Shown: positions 60,150 to 64,000 of the stretch, piece by piece
Layout of the letters: each line of letters begins with the position of its first letter
How positions within the stretch are numbered: the stretch's first letter is position 1
DNA from: Epiperipatus broadwayi
Lineage: Eukaryota; Onychophora; Udeonychophora; Euonychophora; Peripatidae
DNA length: 64,000 nt
Direction: 5' to 3'
Assembly: GCA_028023455.1 (NCBI GenBank)
Contig: JAQFVV010000563.1
Coordinates: forward strand, 312,001-376,000
Notes under the pieces: generated by a model
The model's database searches: none
What the model was told of the DNA's origin: nothing
Seen by the model: only the letters and a program-made list of their open reading frames with translations
Made by a program: the position numbers and the translations under genes

Positions 60150-61810
60150 GGAATAAACTCATTTATGTTATATATATACACACAGTCACTCATAGATGTA
60201 TATCATCACCATAAAACATTTAACAAATGATAAATCTCGTGCATCTTGTGAGATGTGATCTGTGTTTATTCTTTTTTAATTGTATGTTAATTAAGAAACA
60301 TTATCGATAATCTAACAAACAATAAACTTCATAAATTTCAATTTAATTCTCTTTTAAATATGCATGAATATTTCCCTATGCAGCATTTTCTCTCCACCGC
60401 TCCTTCGGACTTTTATGGATAACTTCAATATATTTCATGTAATTGCTTCTATATTTCATTCTCTCTTTATATGGGTGTACGTGTACACACAAACACATAT
60501 ATATCTTTAATTTAATAACAAACATTTAGTATTCTTTTTCTATCTTTTCCTTCTTTTTATTGATATGCCGAATATATCTCATGTACTGATCTCTAAACTT
60601 CCTTTTCCTTTATATATATATATATGTCACTAATTTAAAAACTTTTAGTATACTTTCCTTTTTCTTCTTCTCATTATTTTGTATTTTATTGCAATGACCA
60701 ATTTCCAATAAGCTAATTATTCTTTTTTCTTATTTCCCCAATTACTTCATTTAAAAAAAAAATAATTATTATTATTTTCCAATAATTCAAAATATATATT
60801 CTGATTTGTAACTATTTCTCTATAAAAGAAAAGATTTCACTATTGGGAATGAGAAAAACATTAATGCAACAACTATAGATAGCAAACAGAGATGATTTTA
60901 TATTTATATAAATTCTGAAGTTCTTTTTGCTTTAAGATGATCCACAATCATCTTTTAAATAAAGTTACATTAATTAACTTTTTCCCTTAAACAACAGCAA
61001 CAAAAAAGTTGTACTTTAAAAGAAATAATGTAACAAGCAATTGGCTTATTTAATAATTTAGTATTATTATTTATATCAAACTAACAGATCAATAAATCTA
61101 CCGAAAACAAAGCTTACGTCACTTGCGTTATTACTTCTACAAACTATATATATATATTAAAGAATTATTATATTACATAAGCTGTAAATATTGCAAAAAT
61201 ATGTAAATGACTCTAAATACCAAGTTAAAATTAATTTATATTGATCTTTAATAAAAATTAAAGCCTATACTATGAATAAGAAAAAATTCTAAACTAACAA
61301 AATATTATTTATGATCATTTTTGTATTTATTAAATGATAATGGATTAAAATCAGAGCTGGTGAATTGTTGTTTTTTTTTATAAAAATGTGTTTCAACTTA
61401 CAGTTTCACATGCTGACTACTACATGCAAAACATTTTGCAATTGAGTAGCTTACAAAGATATCCCATTATATGCTAACTTCTTAAGTAATCATTTATGAA
61501 GACCTCTGGGATTTTTTTGGATACTTAGTGAAGATATTGAACAGTTTCTAAACCCTACTGAAGAGAGTACCAGTAAATCTGATGCCTACTTTTGAAAGAT
61601 GTTTTGCAGATTTTCGTTGAACAATAATCAGAAAGATAAACACACACGAATACACTTGAAACAATTTTAATAAAGCGATAACAGTTACTTATTTTCTTGA
61701 TTGAATATACACAACAAAATGAAGAGAATGGAAATTTCTTTTTCAAATTTATCTCTGATTTCAAGTCAAGCTGGATTTTGTTATTTGTAGAATTAGTCTT
61801 TCTAAAAAGG
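60150..61810. other. AT-rich stretch, no gene seen
   Basis: TA and CA short repeats (60480-60505, 60612-60625, 61146-61159) and T-rich tracts only. Confidence 0.45.
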
Positions 61811-61816
61811 TTTATC

Positions 61817-61903
61817 GTGTCAAGCGTTGGTGGCAGAGTAGTTAGCACAGCTTCCTTACAAGCAGTTGTCGCGGGGTTGGCTTCACGGCTGACGCTTTGA
61901 CAC
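61817..61903 (+). repeat. tRNA-like repeat with inverted ends, copy 2
   Basis: Eighty-seven bases run from GTGTCAAGCGTTGGTGGCAG through AGTAGTTAGCACAGCTTCCT and TACAAGCAGTTGTCGCGGGG to GACGCTTTGACAC. The first and last 13 bases pair with one bulge. The middle has tRNA-like A-box text (GGCAGAGTAGTTAGC) and a degraded B box (GGGTTGGCTTCAC). It shares GCAGCT-CCTT-CAAGCAGTTG with 60048-60149. It is GC-rich against very AT-rich flanks. Probably a short tRNA-derived element, not a functional tRNA. Confidence 0.65.
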
Positions 61904-61909
61904 ATTTTT

Positions 61910-63000
61910 AAAAAAGGTTTATAGTCATTATTTATCAGTAGGGTCAAGCATCTGCCAAATTTTGTTAATTTATATAAGTTTTCTTTTTGAAAGTTCAGGA
62001 CAAATTTTTATTTTGTATACTTATATAGGTCATCATCTTTGGCCAAAATGAAGTAAAAATAATAATTTATTTTGTGTGTTTCAATTGTCTATAAAGAAAC
62101 CTATAAAAAATAGATAATGGAGGTTAGGGATGATTTTTTTGCAAACAAATGGAATCAAAATAATGAATCACCTTAAGTGTGTGTGTGTGTTCTCAAAAAT
62201 AATATTACACATAGTTTAAAAAAATATTAGATAATTTTAATGAACAAATATTAGCGACTACTTTTTAAGATATTAGCTGGTGGGAAAAAAGATCACTATT
62301 TCTTTCTAATTGTTGTTTCACTGAAAATGTACAATAATATCTTAATTCAAAACAATACATCAAATTAATTGAAAAAAGGAATCCATTTTTTTTTCTGAGT
62401 ATTCTTTAAGCAATATCTGAAAAATAATGTGTTCTTGCGAAAGTAGGTATCAAATTTATAATTTAATATATTCAATAGTGTTTAAAGATTGTTCAGTAGC
62501 TTCCCCAAATATATAAATAAGTCATAAGAGTATCTAATAAATTATTATTATATGAGAAGCAAATAAAAATAAATAAGGATAGTGTGTGTGCAAACTAAAT
62601 AATAAAATTACGCTGGTCTCGCAAAACTAAAAGGTAAAATAATGAATCGAAAATATATTTCATTTTCAATACAACGAGCATATAATACTTTCCCCCTGTT
62701 ATTTGACTGAAAAAGATAATTAACTATAAGTATGTAGATAATGTATTTCATTTTGTTGTTGGTAATGGTTTACTTATATATGAATAAATAAATTCCTTCA
62801 TCAGGTATATCATTCTTACAACTTGATCTACTTACATTGTAATCAACATTGCTATAACAAAAATATATAATTTATCTGTTTATTATATAAAAAAAGTTGA
62901 GATTAGCAATTATCTTCTACAGTGAAGTCACAATATATACTATGATTTGCTCTAAACGTCCCTCATGTACATTATACATTACATATAATAGCTCACATTT
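61910..63000. other. AT-rich stretch, nothing identified
   Basis: A short GT tract lies at 62177-62190. No coding or repeat signal was found. Confidence 0.45.
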
Positions 63001-63020
63001 TCTTTATAAGCTTTGATCCC

Positions 63021-63108
<88 letters not shown>

Positions 63109-63121
63109 TATATATATATAT
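63021..63121. repeat. AAT microsatellite, about 100 bp, ending in TA
   Basis: About 28 AAT units are followed by seven TA units. On the minus strand it reads as a leucine run, which produces a false 99-codon frame at 62993-63292. Confidence 0.95.
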
Positions 63122-63124
63122 TAC

Positions 63125-64000
63125 TTTACTAAAGTGCAAGTATTCAGAATATTTCATATGCAACCACACAGTAATATAACACGTTTTTGTGTGTGTATAA
63201 TTTGCATATGGTATAAACAAAATTAAATAATGATGAAATGAAAATGCATATATAAATATATATTTTCTAAGTGCTCTTTCATCTAAATTCACTAAAAAGT
63301 AAAAATATTATATCATATGCTTTAAAAAAAAAAAAAAAGTGTTTAAACATCTCCCTAACCCCCAATGATATAGCAGTTGTGATTTAGCAGCAAACTATGA
63401 CGATGTTTTTAAGTCCATATCAGTTACCCCTAATACTGCCATTACCCTCATTTTAAATTCACAGTTAAACTATTCAAAACTTTAAGCTTTCTGCTGCAAT
63501 TCAAAAATGTTTTATATACTTTTTTCTGCCACTTGTAAATGCTAGGTTTTCATTTTATCATTTGAGGAGTATTTATTTTAAACTTTTTTTTAAATTTTTT
63601 AAAACTTTAGCTTTTAAAATTGAAAACATTTTATTCCATAAACTATTGCACCACATCATAGAAGAATTTAAAATGGCAAATCACAAAATGTGCTTCTATA
63701 AACTCCAAATAAGCATTATTAACAAGTATGATTGCATATAATGCTTCAAGTTGGAAAAATGGCTGGTGTTGTATAAAATTTCCAAAATTTTAAAGATTCT
63801 ATTTTTTTAAAGTTTAAAAAATGTAAGAAAATTATTAAAATATTTTCCTCAAATGATAAAATGAAAGCTTAGCATTTAGAAATGGCAGATTGTGTAGTTA
63901 GTGACATAGTATATAATAATGCATCATATATCATGGCAGCACTTTATTTCCACTTCTGCTGAGAATTTTATTTCCCTAATATATACAACAATGTTTATAA
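63125..64000. other. AT-rich stretch, nothing identified
   Basis: A 15-base A run lies near 63324-63338, and T-rich stretches with repeated TTTTAAAATT strings fill 63570-63850. No gene is seen. Confidence 0.45.

Noticed and set aside
61555-61947. 130-codon minus-strand frame, the longest in the window
   Set aside because: It runs through the tRNA-like repeat at 61817-61903 and AT-rich sequence; no domain, no splice context.
62993-63292. 99-codon minus-strand frame with a long leucine run
   Set aside because: It is the AAT microsatellite read in reverse (TTA codons); no gene context.
1-64000. CRISPR arrays, bacterial operons, rRNA or intact tRNA genes
   Set aside because: No regularly spaced identical repeats, no dense long ORFs, and tRNA-like sequences all have disrupted anticodon arms or repeat context.

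Overview
This is a very AT-rich, gene-poor piece of an animal nuclear genome. By eye roughly three quarters of bases are A or T; I did not count them. No bacterial-style genes, operons, rRNA, CRISPR arrays or intact long ORFs are present, and the longest open frame is 130 codons. The repeats point to an invertebrate metazoan: decayed RTE-type LINEs ending in ATGATG repeats, one long APE-type LINE, tRNA-derived SINEs, a piggyBac-like element and several foldback families. I cannot fix the phylum; mollusc, flatworm and cnidarian all remain possible.

Genes. Two gene models rest on exon structure. (1) Minus strand, about 4.0-5.4 kb: a 93-nt internal exon (5311-5403) splices in phase to a terminal exon (4045-4112) with its stop. 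Together they give a 52-residue C-terminus ending ESSDGDF, whose family I do not recognise. A near-consensus recursive splice site on the same strand at 54970/54971 suggests the window may lie largely inside long minus-strand introns, and a few microexon candidates fit that. (2) Plus strand, 20.47-23.59 kb: three open segments join in matching phase into about 200 residues with a stop; also unrecognised. A short plus-strand stretch at 3266-3421 reads as most of a Sushi/CCP module and is part-flanked by a 15-bp direct repeat.

Layout. 1-8.5 kb: 3' end of gene 1, a foldback element, a SINE and a long ATT microsatellite. 8.5-15.5 kb: a palindromic element, an RTE fragment on the minus strand, SINE copies and a foldback element with its inverted copy. 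15.5-27 kb: mostly plain AT-rich sequence, one SINE cluster and gene 2. 27-36 kb: two copies of a foldback family, one carrying a tRNA-like core with a perfect B box. 36.3-40.5 kb: two decayed RTE elements in the same orientation; a 1.1-kb TIR element sits inside the first, so it inserted later. 44-48 kb: two perfect hairpins (45-bp and 39-bp arms) and a decayed duplicated repeat. 49.4-53.0 kb: a 3.5-kb minus-strand LINE with endonuclease, RT and zinc-knuckle remnants; its RT catalytic motif is mutated to YVYD. 54-58 kb: a palindrome, the piggyBac-like element and two large foldback elements. 58-64 kb: an RTE 3' end with an intact C-terminal frame, two tRNA-like repeats with inverted ends and an AAT microsatellite.

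Most of the window is intron or intergenic sequence shaped by transposons. No pathway can be reconstructed from it.
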